Positions 1 through 8,338 of a DNA stretch of 64,000 nucleotides are shown in pieces. Location: contig NZ_CP145607.1 of the NCBI RefSeq assembly GCF_036884275.1, positions 186,001-250,000 on the forward strand. The letters are read 5' to 3'. Origin of the DNA: Sphingomonas kaistensis (GTDB lineage Bacteria; Pseudomonadota; Alphaproteobacteria; Sphingomonadales; Sphingomonadaceae). The position numbers were made by a program, and so were the translations under genes. The notes beneath the pieces are model-generated. The model did no database searches and had not been told where the DNA came from. It worked only from the letters and a program-made list of their open reading frames with translations. Every line of letters starts with the position of its first letter. Position 1 is the first letter of the stretch.

Positions 1-315
1 ACCCGCCCGATGACCCGGCCGGGCGACTGGCTGTGCCTGCGCGGCGAAAGCTCGGGCTATGCCTGCTCGGAGGTCGAGCTGACCGACTTCGCCCCGCCGG
101 GCGACCTGTGCGGGGGCCTGTGTACCTCGAGCTGGGTGACGATGCGCGGCCCCGAATGCCGCCGCGGCGACAGCGGGGCGCCGATCTTCCTCGGCTCGGT
201 CGCCTATGGCACGCTGAAAGGCGGCGCCTATACTGCGAGCGGCGGCTGCGCCTTTTCCTATTACCAGAGCGTCGATTACCTGCCGGGCAACTGGCGGGTG
301 CTGACCGTCAGATAA
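1..315 (+). CDS. Chymotrypsin-like (S1) serine protease, C-terminal fragment
   Basis: The window opens inside this gene, so its N-terminal part is missing. The codons present include GDSGAP, the active-site signature of S1 serine proteases, with the likely nucleophile serine at bases 172-174; the His and Asp of the triad would lie left of base 1. At least six cysteines are spread over the fragment (in CLRG, YACSE, GLCTS, GPECR and GGCAF), which suggests a disulfide-rich secreted enzyme of streptogrisin or alpha-lytic type. The subfamily and substrate cannot be fixed from the fragment. It converges on spt, and the two coding ends overlap by 8 bases (308-315). Confidence 0.75.
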   Translation, partial: TRPMTRPGDWLCLRGESSGYACSEVELTDFAPPGDLCGGLCTSSWVTMRGPECRRGDSGAPIFLGSVAYGTLKGGAYTASGGCAFSYYQSVDYLPGNWRVLTVR

Positions 316-1567
316 CCCCGACGCGCTTGCCGGCGGCCTCGAACATGCCGAGGATTTCACCGACCTGTTCCTCGCTATGCAGCGCGCAGAGCGAGCAACG
401 CAGCAAGGTCATGCCGGCCGGGGTCGCCGGCGGACGGGCGAGGTTCACGTACAGCCCTTCCTGGAGCAACGCTTCCCACATCGCCGCGCCGCGCTCGAGG
501 TCGGGCATGATCACCGCGATGATCGCCGACTGCGGCGTGTCGGTGCCGAGCGTGAAGCCCAGATCCTTGAGCCCGCCGTGCAGGCGGCGGCTGTTGGCCC
601 ACAGATGCTCGCGCTTGCCCTTGGCACCGCGCAACAGGTCGATCGAGGTCGCGGCGGTGGCGACCACGCTCGGCGGCAAGCTCGCGGTGAAGACATAGGG
701 GCGACAGACGAGGCGCAGGATCTCGAACTTGGGATGGTTCGAGACGCAAAAACCGCCGACGGTACCGACCGACTTGGAGAAGGTGCCGATCACGAAATCA
801 ACATCGTCCAGCACGCCCTGCTCTTCGGCGACGCCGCGACCGTTGGGGCCGATGAAGCCCATCGAATGCGCTTCGTCGACCAGCACCATTGCGCCCGCCG
901 CCTTGGAGACGGCGATCATCTCCTTGAGCGGCGCGGTGTCGCCGAGCATCGAATAGACGCCTTCGAGGACGACCAGCTTGCCCGCTTCGGCCGGGAGCCG
1001 CTTAAGCCGCTTCTCCAGCGCTTCGACGTCATTGTGGCGGAAGGCGACGATCTGGGCGTTGCCCATCGCGCAGCCGTCGTAGATCGAGGCATGGCTGTCG
1101 ATGTCGAGAATGACGTAATCGTCCTTCCCCGCCATGGTCGAGATGATCCCGAGATTGGCCTGGTAGCCGGTCGAGAAGACCATCGCATGGTCCATATCGT
1201 AGAAACGCTTCAGCGCTTCCTCGCATTCGCGGTGGCCCTGGTAGCTGCCGTTCAGCACCCGGCTGCCGGTCGTCCCCGAGCCGAATTCGTCGAGCGCCTT
1301 GTGCCCGGCCGCCAGCACGTCGGGATCGAACGTCTGGCCCATGTAATTATAGGTGCCGAGCAGGATCGTCCGCTTGCCGCTGCAGATGGCGACGGTCGGG
1401 CTTTCGACCCGCTCCATCACGAGGTTGAACGGGTCGGTCACGCCGGTCGACAGCAACGCCTCGCGCTGGTCGATCAGCGGCTGGAACTTGTCGAACAGAT
1501 CGGGGGCGGAGCCGCGTACGCTGGGCTTGCCCGCGTCGGCGGTCATGGCGATGCCGGGATCGGTCAT
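308..1567 (-). CDS. spt: Serine palmitoyltransferase
   Basis: PLP-dependent alpha-oxoamine synthase that condenses L-serine with a fatty acyl thioester to 3-ketosphinganine, the first step of sphingolipid synthesis; soluble homodimer in sphingomonads. The 419 residues compare with about 420 in the Sphingomonas paucimobilis enzyme. Residues known from that enzyme fall at the same numbers here: His159 (stacks on PLP), Asp231 and His234 (DEAH), Lys265 (Schiff base, in GTFSKS) and Arg378 in the ARPP loop. It lies 7 bases downstream of a dedicated acyl carrier protein gene, so the two are very probably co-transcribed. Met8 is an alternative start. The family assignment is close to certain; the acyl-chain preference cannot be read from sequence. 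Confidence 0.97.
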   Translation of the reverse strand: MTDPGIAMTADAGKPSVRGSAPDLFDKFQPLIDQREALLSTGVTDPFNLVMERVESPTVAICSGKRTILLGTYNYMGQTFDPDVLAAGHKALDEFGSGTTGSRVLNGSYQGHRECEEALKRFYDMDHAMVFSTGYQANLGIISTMAGKDDYVILDIDSHASIYDGCAMGNAQIVAFRHNDVEALEKRLKRLPAEAGKLVVLEGVYSMLGDTAPLKEMIAVSKAAGAMVLVDEAHSMGFIGPNGRGVAEEQGVLDDVDFVIGTFSKSVGTVGGFCVSNHPKFEILRLVCRPYVFTASLPPSVVATAATSIDLLRGAKGKREHLWANSRRLHGGLKDLGFTLGTDTPQSAIIAVIMPDLERGAAMWEALLQEGLYVNLARPPATPAGMTLLRCSLCALHSEEQVGEILGMFEAAGKRVGVI

Positions 1568-1574
1568 GTGTCGC

Positions 1575-1817
1575 TCAGCCCTCGAGCTCGCCGACCGCGT
1601 CGATCAGCGCGCCCACGGTCTCGATCTCGGCCGCGCGGTTCATGGTGATGATGATGTCGAACTCGTCCTCGACCGCGGCGACGAAATCCATCACTGTCAG
1701 GCTGTCCCATTCGAGATCCTGGGCGAAGCGCGTGTCTTCCGACACGGCGATTCCCTTCTTGTTGAAGTCGCCGATCAGGCGGAGGATGCGGTCTTTTCGT
1801 TCGTCGCGGTCGGTCAT
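1575..1817 (-). CDS. Acyl carrier protein paired with serine palmitoyltransferase
   Basis: An 80-residue acidic acyl carrier protein. The phosphopantetheine attachment serine is Ser39 in EWDSL. The reading frame is open 63 bases further upstream, but the translated extension (with Cys-Cys and Arg) is unlike an ACP, so the ATG at 1817 (MTDRDERK) is chosen. The specialised ACP next to spt in sphingomonads and Caulobacter is thought to present the acyl chain to serine palmitoyltransferase, and the 7-base spacing here supports that role. The sequence differs enough from the housekeeping AcpP (Trp before the DSL serine) to expect a dedicated protein. Divergently arranged with a hotdog thioesterase gene 80 bases away. 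Confidence 0.92.
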   Translation of the reverse strand: MTDRDERKDRILRLIGDFNKKGIAVSEDTRFAQDLEWDSLTVMDFVAAVEDEFDIIITMNRAAEIETVGALIDAVGELEG

Positions 1818-1897
1818 GACTAGTCTCGCTAAGGATTCCGACACCCAAGCGCAACAAGGGGGCGAAATGCGGGCAAGCACGCGCTAGGGGGCGAGAA

Positions 1898-2284
1898 ATG
1901 AGCGATCACCTTCCGCCTTATGCCGAATTGCTGCAGCTGCGCGCCGAACAGGGCGAGGATGGCAAGGGCCTGTTCGTGATGCCGTTCCACGACGACGTGG
2001 TGGGTCGCCCCGGCTACCTACACGGCGGCGCAATCGCCGGGCTGCTCGAATTTGCCGCGTACGGCGAACTCACCCGCGCGCTCGAAGGACGCGGGCTCCG
2101 CCCCAAGCCGATCTCGGTGACGGTCGATTTTCTGCTCGGCGGCAAGGATCGCGATACCTATGCCGGCGCGACGATCGAGCGGCTCGGCGCGCGCATCGCC
2201 AATGTCGAAGCGTTCGCCTGGCAAAAGGACCGCAGCACGCCGATCGCCAGCGCGCGGATCAATTTCCTTCTGGCGGCGGACTGA
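1898..2284 (+). CDS. PaaI-type hotdog-fold thioesterase
   Basis: A 128-residue single hotdog domain. LHGGAIAGLLE (residues 41-51) is the HGG motif of PaaI/4HBT-like acyl-CoA thioesterases, with His42 and Glu51 as the expected active-site residues. These enzymes hydrolyse acyl- or aryl-CoA (sometimes acyl-ACP) thioesters in the cytoplasm as oligomers. Its gene is divergent from the ACP-spt pair, which makes proofreading or recycling of acyl thioesters for sphingolipid synthesis an attractive role, but that is context-based inference. It converges with the Tam41-like gene, leaving a 4-base gap. Confidence 0.85.
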   Translation: MSDHLPPYAELLQLRAEQGEDGKGLFVMPFHDDVVGRPGYLHGGAIAGLLEFAAYGELTRALEGRGLRPKPISVTVDFLLGGKDRDTYAGATIERLGARIANVEAFAWQKDRSTPIASARINFLLAAD

Positions 2285-2288
2285 GCGC

Positions 2289-3161
2289 CTAGCGGATCGC
2301 GCCGCTCCGCAGCAGCTTCGGCAGTAGCATCGCGGCGGTCACCAGCGGGTGTTTCTTCTGCCACGGTGACAGCTCGATCGTCGTCCCCGCGTGGCGATTG
2401 ATCTTCCACGCGATATAATCGGCGCCGCCCGCAAAGGTCGCGCTCGCCTTGGCCAGCCGGGCGACTGACAGCAATTTGCCCTCGATCCGCCGCCGCTGCC
2501 ACGACCCGCCGCAGCGCTTGCCCGCCGCCCGCGCCGCCGCCATCGCCGGGCCGAAGAAGCGCAGGTATCGGCCGGGGTCCTGGTCGACGACGTTGACGCC
2601 CCGCTCCTTTTTTTCGGCGCGGAGCTCGGCCGAATAGGTCAGCGCGAAGGCCGCTTTCCACAAGTCGAGCGGCGGCTTGTCGTTGGGGATGGAGCAGAGC
2701 GCGGTGCTGAGCAGGGTCGGCGCGGCGCGCGACACCGCCTCGACCACCCGGCCGCGCGCCCTCTCGTCGGCGACCCACACCAGCCGGCTCGGCTGCGCAA
2801 AGCGCGCCCAGACCGACACGCTGCGGGTTTCGGGACCGTTCAGACGGTGGAAGTCGGCTTCGCTCAAGACCGCATATTTGGCGGCCAGATCGCCGTACGC
2901 GAACGGAAAGACGTTAGGCGGGATCAGCCTGTTGGCGGCGGCCAGCCAGCGCTTGGGATAGGCCGTGCGATAATCCGATACGATCAGGTAGAAATCGAGC
3001 ATCGCCCCTTCGAGCGCGACATCGCGCAGGCACGAGCCGTAAAACAGCACCGCCCGCGAGGCCGATCCATGCGCCGCCGCGATCGCCGCTGCCATGGCCG
3101 CGACCCGCTGATCAACGGGCAGGCGCAGCTCGTTGGCAACCAACTCCCGCAAGTCGGCCAT
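2289..3161 (-). CDS. Tam41-like nucleotidyltransferase (candidate lipid cytidylyltransferase)
   Basis: A 290-residue protein that I align by motif with the mitochondrial CDP-diacylglycerol synthase Tam41/TAMM41. The motifs occur in the same order: YGS (41-43), AMLDF with a second acid at Asp63 (53-63), KYAVLS (about 95-100), a run ending in LTYSAELR (about 175-182), then a block ending in RYLRFFG (about 201-207). The YGS and acidic pair are the nucleotide/metal site of the nucleotidyltransferase fold. Tam41 makes CDP-DAG from phosphatidate and CTP at a membrane surface; no transmembrane segment is seen here. It lies 4 bases downstream of a lipid kinase and next to spt, so a phosphorylated sphingolipid may be its substrate. 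That substrate is inferred, not shown. It could also be a second CDP-DAG synthase. Confidence 0.72.
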   Translation of the reverse strand: MADLRELVANELRLPVDQRVAAMAAAIAAAHGSASRAVLFYGSCLRDVALEGAMLDFYLIVSDYRTAYPKRWLAAANRLIPPNVFPFAYGDLAAKYAVLSEADFHRLNGPETRSVSVWARFAQPSRLVWVADERARGRVVEAVSRAAPTLLSTALCSIPNDKPPLDLWKAAFALTYSAELRAEKKERGVNVVDQDPGRYLRFFGPAMAAARAAGKRCGGSWQRRRIEGKLLSVARLAKASATFAGGADYIAWKINRHAGTTIELSPWQKKHPLVTAAMLLPKLLRSGAIR

Positions 3162-3165
3162 GGGA

Positions 3166-4134
3166 TCAGGCGGCGAGCCGGACGAAGGACAAGGGCGGCG
3201 AACGAGTCAGGCGGATCGGGTCGCCGATCCCCGCCTGGAACATCTCGCCGTCGAGAAATACCGACGAGCCCGCGCCTTCGATCGAAATCTCGTCGGCTTC
3301 CTCGACATGGACCCCGTCGAGCTTCTTGCGGCCGAGCTGACCCTTCATCGCCGCGACCAGTCCGCGCAGCATCGAGCTTGAGCGATGTTCGACCGCAAGC
3401 AGCTTGAGCGATCCGGTCCGATCGGTCCTGAGTTCGCTGTTGAGCAGCAATCGTTCAAGCGTGGTCACGGCGAGGAGGCCGAACTTCCCGTGCAACGTGT
3501 CGTGCCGGCGCACCCTGACCTCGATCGGCATCGGCTTCGCCGGCAGGAAGCGGCCGGTCAGTCCGAAAAGCTGGAACAGCACGGCGACCGCCGCGATGAC
3601 GTGGCTGACCCCATTGGGCAGGCCGAGCGGATAGATCTTTTCGCGGCAATAGAGCATCGTGTCGGCCAGCCCCGCGCCGCCGAGGAACATGCCGATCGCC
3701 GGCTTGGGCCGCCCGGCGTTGGTCAGCGCGATCAGCTCCCGCGCGACGAGGTGATTCTCAAGCTCACCCGACGCGATTGCGTGCAGCCGCCGAAGCGCCT
3801 CGACCGGATCGCCCTGCGCACCGAGATCCAGCGCGATGAGATTGGTTTTGCCGTTCGGCAGCACCGCAACCGGCGGCAGGTCGTTGCCGAAATGCCCGCC
3901 GTTGACGAGCTCGGTCAGCGCCGCCTGCGCCGTGCCGTCGCCGCCATTGATGACCAGCACCTTGGGCCGCACCAGCGCAATGGTTCTCAGCGCATCACCG
4001 ACCTGTTCCGCGCGCTCGACCTCGTAATGAAAGATGTCGGGATGCTCGGCGCAGAACGCCCGGATCCGGGGCAGCTGCGAGATATTGCCGGTCGAGCGGG
4101 GGTTGCTGAGAAGGGCGATCCGCGCCTTGCGCAT
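3166..4134 (-). CDS. Diacylglycerol-kinase-type lipid kinase (candidate ceramide or sphingoid base kinase)
   Basis: A 322-residue kinase of the DAGK-catalytic (YegS/LCB5/sphingosine kinase) family. NGGDGT (63-68) is the nucleotide-binding signature; LPNGKTN (about 91-97) and the C-terminal FLDGEMF are further family positions. These enzymes phosphorylate a hydroxyl of a membrane lipid with ATP. Its position beside spt, with a Tam41-like nucleotidyltransferase 4 bases downstream, suggests a sphingolipid substrate; Caulobacter has an experimentally described ceramide kinase of this family near its sphingolipid genes. Substrate choice between ceramide, sphinganine and diacylglycerol is inference. 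Divergent from lptF. Confidence 0.85.
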   Translation of the reverse strand: MRKARIALLSNPRSTGNISQLPRIRAFCAEHPDIFHYEVERAEQVGDALRTIALVRPKVLVINGGDGTAQAALTELVNGGHFGNDLPPVAVLPNGKTNLIALDLGAQGDPVEALRRLHAIASGELENHLVARELIALTNAGRPKPAIGMFLGGAGLADTMLYCREKIYPLGLPNGVSHVIAAVAVLFQLFGLTGRFLPAKPMPIEVRVRRHDTLHGKFGLLAVTTLERLLLNSELRTDRTGSLKLLAVEHRSSSMLRGLVAAMKGQLGRKKLDGVHVEEADEISIEGAGSSVFLDGEMFQAGIGDPIRLTRSPPLSFVRLAA

Positions 4135-4375
4135 TAACGGACGCAGCCCCCGAGCAAAAGGTGGGCACAGGCCGCCGCCGCCCGTGTCGGCATCAGGCGG
4201 AATGGGGGAAGGCTACGCATCACGGTCACTTTCCTCAGGCCCAAAAAGGCTTATCCGAATTCCCGGTCAGCCGAGCTTCAGGAAGCCGGCGGCAGACGCG
4301 GACCATCGTCAATTGTGATCGTTGCGCTTGCTTTGCGGCCAAATCATGGTGTTGAGGGGCGGACCCGAAAAGCTC

Positions 4376-5581
4376 ATGCCACTCATCGACCGATATATTG
4401 CCAAGGCGATCGCCATTCCGCTTGCCGGCACCTTGATCCTGGCGGCGATGCTGCTCGTGCTCGACAAGATGCTGCGGTTGGTCGATTTCGTGATCAATCT
4501 CGGCGGACCGATCAGCGTGGTGTGGCGGATGCTCGCCAACTTGATGCCCGAATATTTCGCGCTCGGCATTCCGATCGGGCTGCTGCTCGGCATCCTGCTC
4601 GCCTTCCGCGGGCTTGCGACCTCGAGCGAACTCGACGCGCTGCGCGGGGTCGGCACCGGCTTCGGCCGCCTGCTGCGGGTGCCGATGGCCTATGCGATCG
4701 TGCTTGCGGCGCTGAACCTGTTCCTGGTCGGCTGGCTCCAGCCATGGACGCATTACGGTTACGAACGGCTGCGTTTCGACCTTTCCTCGGGCGCGCTCGG
4801 GGCGAGCCTCAAGGTCGGCGAATTCAACAATTTCTCCAAGCGTTTCACCATTCGAATCGATCGCAGCGAAGCAGGCGGGACCCAGCTTCACGGGCTGTTC
4901 GTGCAGGCCGACGACCAGAAAGGCGGCGCGGTGGTCGCCACCGCCTCGCACGGCCGCTTCCTCGCGACCGACGATCCCGACACCATCCTCCTGCGTCTGG
5001 AAGAAGGGCGGCTGATCCAGCAGAACCCGAGCTTCGCTACCCCCCGCACGTTGGCGTTCGAAAGCTACGATCTGCCGATCAACCTCCCGCGGGTCGACAG
5101 CTTCCGCGCCCGCGCCCAGAATGATGCGGAGGAGATGACTTTGCCGGAGATCTTCCGCGCCAGCTATGGCGGGACGACGACCGGCCCGGAGAATCTCGCG
5201 GCCCGCGCCAACCTTCATTTCCGGCTGGTCGAAGTCATCCTGATGCTGCTGCTGCCGATGCTGGCCGTGGCGCTGGCCGTGCCGCCCAAGCGATCCACCT
5301 CGGGCCTCGGTATCTTCGTCGGGATCGTGATGGTGGTCGCCTACCACAAGATCAATCAATGGGCCGAGGACGCCGGGGCCCGCGGAGAATTTCCGGTCGA
5401 AATCGTCATGTACGCGCCCTTCGTCCTGTTCGCCGGGCTGATCGTGTGGATGTATTTGACGCTGGCGACCAAGCCCGGCGGGCAGCCGATCGGCGCGCTG
5501 GAACGCGGCGGGGCAAAGCTCATGACCCTGATCAAGCGGCTGCTGCCCAATCCTCGCAAACGCTTGGGCGCGGCGCGGTGA
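4376..5581 (+). CDS. lptF: LPS export ABC transporter permease LptF
   Basis: Inner-membrane permease of the LptB2FG machine that extracts LPS (or an LPS-like glycolipid) and passes it to the periplasmic Lpt bridge. The 401-residue product begins MPLIDRYIAK, has N-terminal transmembrane segments around residues 12-35 and 55-120, a periplasmic jellyroll domain (about 130-260) and C-terminal membrane helices (about 285-380), as in the YjgP/YjgQ family. Upstream in-frame codons exist back to 4322, but the ATG at 4376 fits the family N-terminus. Its stop overlaps the lptG start. In a sphingolipid-making organism the cargo is open: LPS, or possibly glycosphingolipid. Confidence 0.93.
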   Translation: MPLIDRYIAKAIAIPLAGTLILAAMLLVLDKMLRLVDFVINLGGPISVVWRMLANLMPEYFALGIPIGLLLGILLAFRGLATSSELDALRGVGTGFGRLLRVPMAYAIVLAALNLFLVGWLQPWTHYGYERLRFDLSSGALGASLKVGEFNNFSKRFTIRIDRSEAGGTQLHGLFVQADDQKGGAVVATASHGRFLATDDPDTILLRLEEGRLIQQNPSFATPRTLAFESYDLPINLPRVDSFRARAQNDAEEMTLPEIFRASYGGTTTGPENLAARANLHFRLVEVILMLLLPMLAVALAVPPKRSTSGLGIFVGIVMVVAYHKINQWAEDAGARGEFPVEIVMYAPFVLFAGLIVWMYLTLATKPGGQPIGALERGGAKLMTLIKRLLPNPRKRLGAAR

Positions 5582-6675
5582 TCAACCTCAATTTCTTTCC
5601 GTCGTGGCGGCTCGCCCGGTACACCGTCTGGCTCTACGTCTCGCGCAGCCTCGCGGTGCTGCTGTCACTGAGCATGGTCCTGATGATGCTCAACCTCCTG
5701 TCGGAATCGGGAAAGATCCTGGCCGTCGCCGGCAATGGCGAGCCCGAGTTGTGGCGCTACGTGGGCTATCGCTACCCGCAGCTCCTGTCCTTCGCTTTTC
5801 CTTTCTCCTTCCTGCTGGGCGCGCTCATCACCTTCACCACGCTCAATTCCAGCAGCGAGGTGGTGGCGATGAAGGCGGCGGGCATTTCCGCGCACCAGCT
5901 TCTCGCGCCCCTGATCGGCGCCAGCATCCTGCTCGCGGGCGCGTCTTTCGCTTTTAACGAGCTGGTGGTCGTCAACGGGACCCGTCAGCTCAGCGCCTGG
6001 GACAGCAACAACTACCAGCCGGTGCCGCCCGACAGCGGGATCGTCAGCGATGTCTGGGTCACCGCCGGCAACGATTATGCCCATGCCAAATTCGTGACCG
6101 GCCGCGGGACCGGGGTCCGGATCCAGGGCTTCCAGCTGATCGAGCGGCAGGACATCACCGTCTCGCGCATCATCGATGCCGAGCGCGCGCGGCCGGACGG
6201 CAATGGCTGGCTGCTCGAGAATGTCAGCATCTACGATTCGGCCATGAATGCGGTGCTAAAGCGGCCCACCCTGCGCGCGCTGGAAGGGGTCGAGCCGCAG
6301 CGCTTCACCCTCGCCAAGGTCGATCCCGACGCCCAAAACTTTGCGACGCTGAGCGACAATATCGCCGAGATGAAGCAGGCCGGCGTCAGCACTGCGGAAG
6401 CCGAAACCGGCCTGTTTCACAAAGTCTCGCAGCCTCTGTCGACCGTGCTGATGCCGCTGCTCGCCGCCATGGCCGCGTTCGGCCTCGCGCGCTCGGGCAA
6501 GGTGCTGCTTCGCGCCGCCATCGCGATGGCGCTCGGCTTTGCCTATTTCGTGGTCGACAATTTCGCCGTCGCGCTCGGCAATATCGGCGCCTATCCGCCG
6601 CTCGTCGCCGCCTGGGCGCCGTTTCTCCTTTTCCTTTTGATCGGCGAGACGGTTCTCGTCCGGTCGGAAGAGTAA
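5578..6675 (+). CDS. lptG: LPS export ABC transporter permease LptG
   Basis: Second permease of the LptB2FG exporter, 365 residues, with the same layout as LptF: membrane helices near residues 15-120, a periplasmic jellyroll region, and helices near 270-360. No ATG precedes the first membrane helix, so the GTG at 5578 (VINLNFFPSW) is the start; it forms a GTGA overlap with the lptF stop codon, pointing to translational coupling and 1:1 synthesis. The reading frame is open much further left, inside lptF, but that part is a frame shadow. Confidence 0.93.
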   Translation: MINLNFFPSWRLARYTVWLYVSRSLAVLLSLSMVLMMLNLLSESGKILAVAGNGEPELWRYVGYRYPQLLSFAFPFSFLLGALITFTTLNSSSEVVAMKAAGISAHQLLAPLIGASILLAGASFAFNELVVVNGTRQLSAWDSNNYQPVPPDSGIVSDVWVTAGNDYAHAKFVTGRGTGVRIQGFQLIERQDITVSRIIDAERARPDGNGWLLENVSIYDSAMNAVLKRPTLRALEGVEPQRFTLAKVDPDAQNFATLSDNIAEMKQAGVSTAEAETGLFHKVSQPLSTVLMPLLAAMAAFGLARSGKVLLRAAIAMALGFAYFVVDNFAVALGNIGAYPPLVAAWAPFLLFLLIGETVLVRSEE

Positions 6676-6712
6676 TGTTGCCAAACCACTCAGAAGATCG
6701 AGCAATCGAGCC

Positions 6713-7393
6713 ATGAAAGCTTTTCTGGCGGGGTTTGCCCTGTTGATCGCGGCGCCGGCCGTCGCCGCCCCGAAGGCCAAGGCCGCTGCGGCCGGCCGGC
6801 TGGTCGCGACCGAGAGCGCGGAAGGCTGGACCTTCGGCAAGGCCGGCGCGCCGCTTCTTGCCGAATATGCGAGCTACGGGTGCCCCCATTGCGGCCAGTT
6901 CGCCGCCGCGATGACCGGCCGGGTCGATCGCCTGCTCAAGGCCGGGACCCTGCGCTTTTCGTGGCGCCCGCTCCTTATCTTCCCGCAGGACCGCGCCGCC
7001 GCCGTCCTAACCCGCTGTGTCGCCCCGGCGCGGCGGCTGGCCTTTATCGAGGCGATGATGGCCAATCAGGCTGCGATCAAGGCCGCACTCGCCGCCGCCG
7101 ATGGAGACGAAGCCGCGCGCAGCCGTCTGTACGAGGCCGAGCTTGCCGGGCCGGTGCGCCACGCCAGCGAAATCGCCAGAGCCGCCGGCCTGCTGCCCTT
7201 GGCGCAAAGCCATGGCCTAGGCACCAAGCAGGCCGGAGCCTGCCTTGCCAGCGAAGCGAATCACGCGTGGGTGACCAACGCCGACCTGACCGCGCGCTTG
7301 AAAGGCGTCACCGGAACCCCGACATTCACGTGGAAAGGCGAACGAATTCAGATTGGTACGCCCGACGAGCTACTCGCCCTGCTGCCGCAATAG
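6713..7393 (+). CDS. DsbA-like thiol:disulfide oxidoreductase, secreted
   Basis: A 226-residue thioredoxin-fold protein. A Sec signal peptide with an AVAA cleavage region ends near residue 19. The redox motif is CPHC (57-60) in YGCPHCGQF, and GTPTF near residue 209 supplies the cis-proline loop. CPHC is the DsbA-type active site, so it probably introduces disulfides into exported proteins; two further cysteines (near 102 and 177) are unusual and may be structural. Such proteins often form the DsbA/DsbG 'thioredoxin domain-containing' group of sphingomonads. It follows lptG by 37 bases but need not be in that operon. Confidence 0.88.
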   Translation: MKAFLAGFALLIAAPAVAAPKAKAAAAGRLVATESAEGWTFGKAGAPLLAEYASYGCPHCGQFAAAMTGRVDRLLKAGTLRFSWRPLLIFPQDRAAAVLTRCVAPARRLAFIEAMMANQAAIKAALAAADGDEAARSRLYEAELAGPVRHASEIARAAGLLPLAQSHGLGTKQAGACLASEANHAWVTNADLTARLKGVTGTPTFTWKGERIQIGTPDELLALLPQ

Positions 7394-7495
7394 GACCAAA
7401 TGTCCCATTGTCGCCGCATTGACGGGGCATAAAGAAGGTTCGTCGGTACGTCCCATGGGATCCTGCCGCTCTGCAAAGCAACAAGGTCGAGCCCC

Positions 7496-8287
7496 GTGAA
7501 CAGCAAGGTTATGCCCGGTATCTGGAGGCGATCGCATTATCTCGATCGCATGACCCTCAAGGATTTGTGGGTCGCGTATTTTCAGTATCCGGCGATCATC
7601 GGCTATCTGGCGATCACCGCGGTGAGCCTGGTGGTGTTCGCCTATTTCCCGGCGACCTTGGCCCAGACGGCGGCGTCGGCGGCGATCGTGCTCGTGCTCT
7701 ATCCCCTGGTCTGGTACTGCCTTCACCGCTGGGTGCTGCACAGCAACTGGATGTTCAAGGTGCCTTTCCTCGCCTCGACCTGGAAGCGGATCCACTACGA
7801 TCACCACCAGGATCCGAACCACCTGGAAGTGCTGTTCGGCGCGCTGCACACCACGCTTCCGACCATCGCCCTGGTCACGATCCCGGTCGGCTATGCGATC
7901 GGCGGCATCGGCGGTGCGGCGGCCGCGCTGGCGACCGGCCTCGTCACCACCTGCGTGTACGAATTCGTCCACTGCATCCAGCACCTCGCCTACAAGCCCA
8001 AGAGCAAGCTCATCGCCGAGATGAAAAAGCGTCACATGGCGCATCATTTCCACGACGAAAGCGGCAATTACGGGATCACCAGCTATTTCTGGGATCGCCT
8101 GCTCGGCACCTTCTACGACCGCCCCGAGCGGCCGAAGAAGAGCCCGACCGTGTTCAACCTCGGCTACACCGAGGAAGTCGCGACGCGCTATCCGTGGGTG
8201 AAGAAGCTGTCGGGCGGCATCGTCGCCACCGGCCATCCACGCAAGCGCGGCGACAATCAAGCGTCGCCGGAGCGCGAAGCGGCCTGA
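7496..8287 (+). CDS. Sterol desaturase/fatty acid hydroxylase superfamily protein
   Basis: A 263-residue integral membrane di-iron oxygenase. Histidine clusters typical of the superfamily are visible: HRWVLH (77-82), HYDHH (100-104), an HxxxH in VHCIQH and the HMAHHFH block near residue 180. Hydrophobic helices lie near 33-52, 60-76 and 123-150. Sphingomonad glycosphingolipids carry 2-hydroxy fatty acids, so 2-hydroxylation of the ceramide acyl chain is a sensible guess given spt 6 kb away; carotenoid or other lipid hydroxylation is the alternative. The GTG at 7496 is used; the ATG at 7511 has an AGCAAGG just upstream and is equally possible. Confidence 0.82.
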   Translation: MNSKVMPGIWRRSHYLDRMTLKDLWVAYFQYPAIIGYLAITAVSLVVFAYFPATLAQTAASAAIVLVLYPLVWYCLHRWVLHSNWMFKVPFLASTWKRIHYDHHQDPNHLEVLFGALHTTLPTIALVTIPVGYAIGGIGGAAAALATGLVTTCVYEFVHCIQHLAYKPKSKLIAEMKKRHMAHHFHDESGNYGITSYFWDRLLGTFYDRPERPKKSPTVFNLGYTEEVATRYPWVKKLSGGIVATGHPRKRGDNQASPEREAA

Positions 8288-8338
8288 TGGCGATAACCGG
8301 GCTCCTGCTTTGGCGGGAGACCGGCTAAGCCTGCGCCC

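Noticed and set aside
308..315. Protease/spt convergence as another CTAG double stop
   Set aside because: The stops are TAA (313-315) and TGA (308-310 on the minus strand); the genes overlap by 8 bases without a CTAG.
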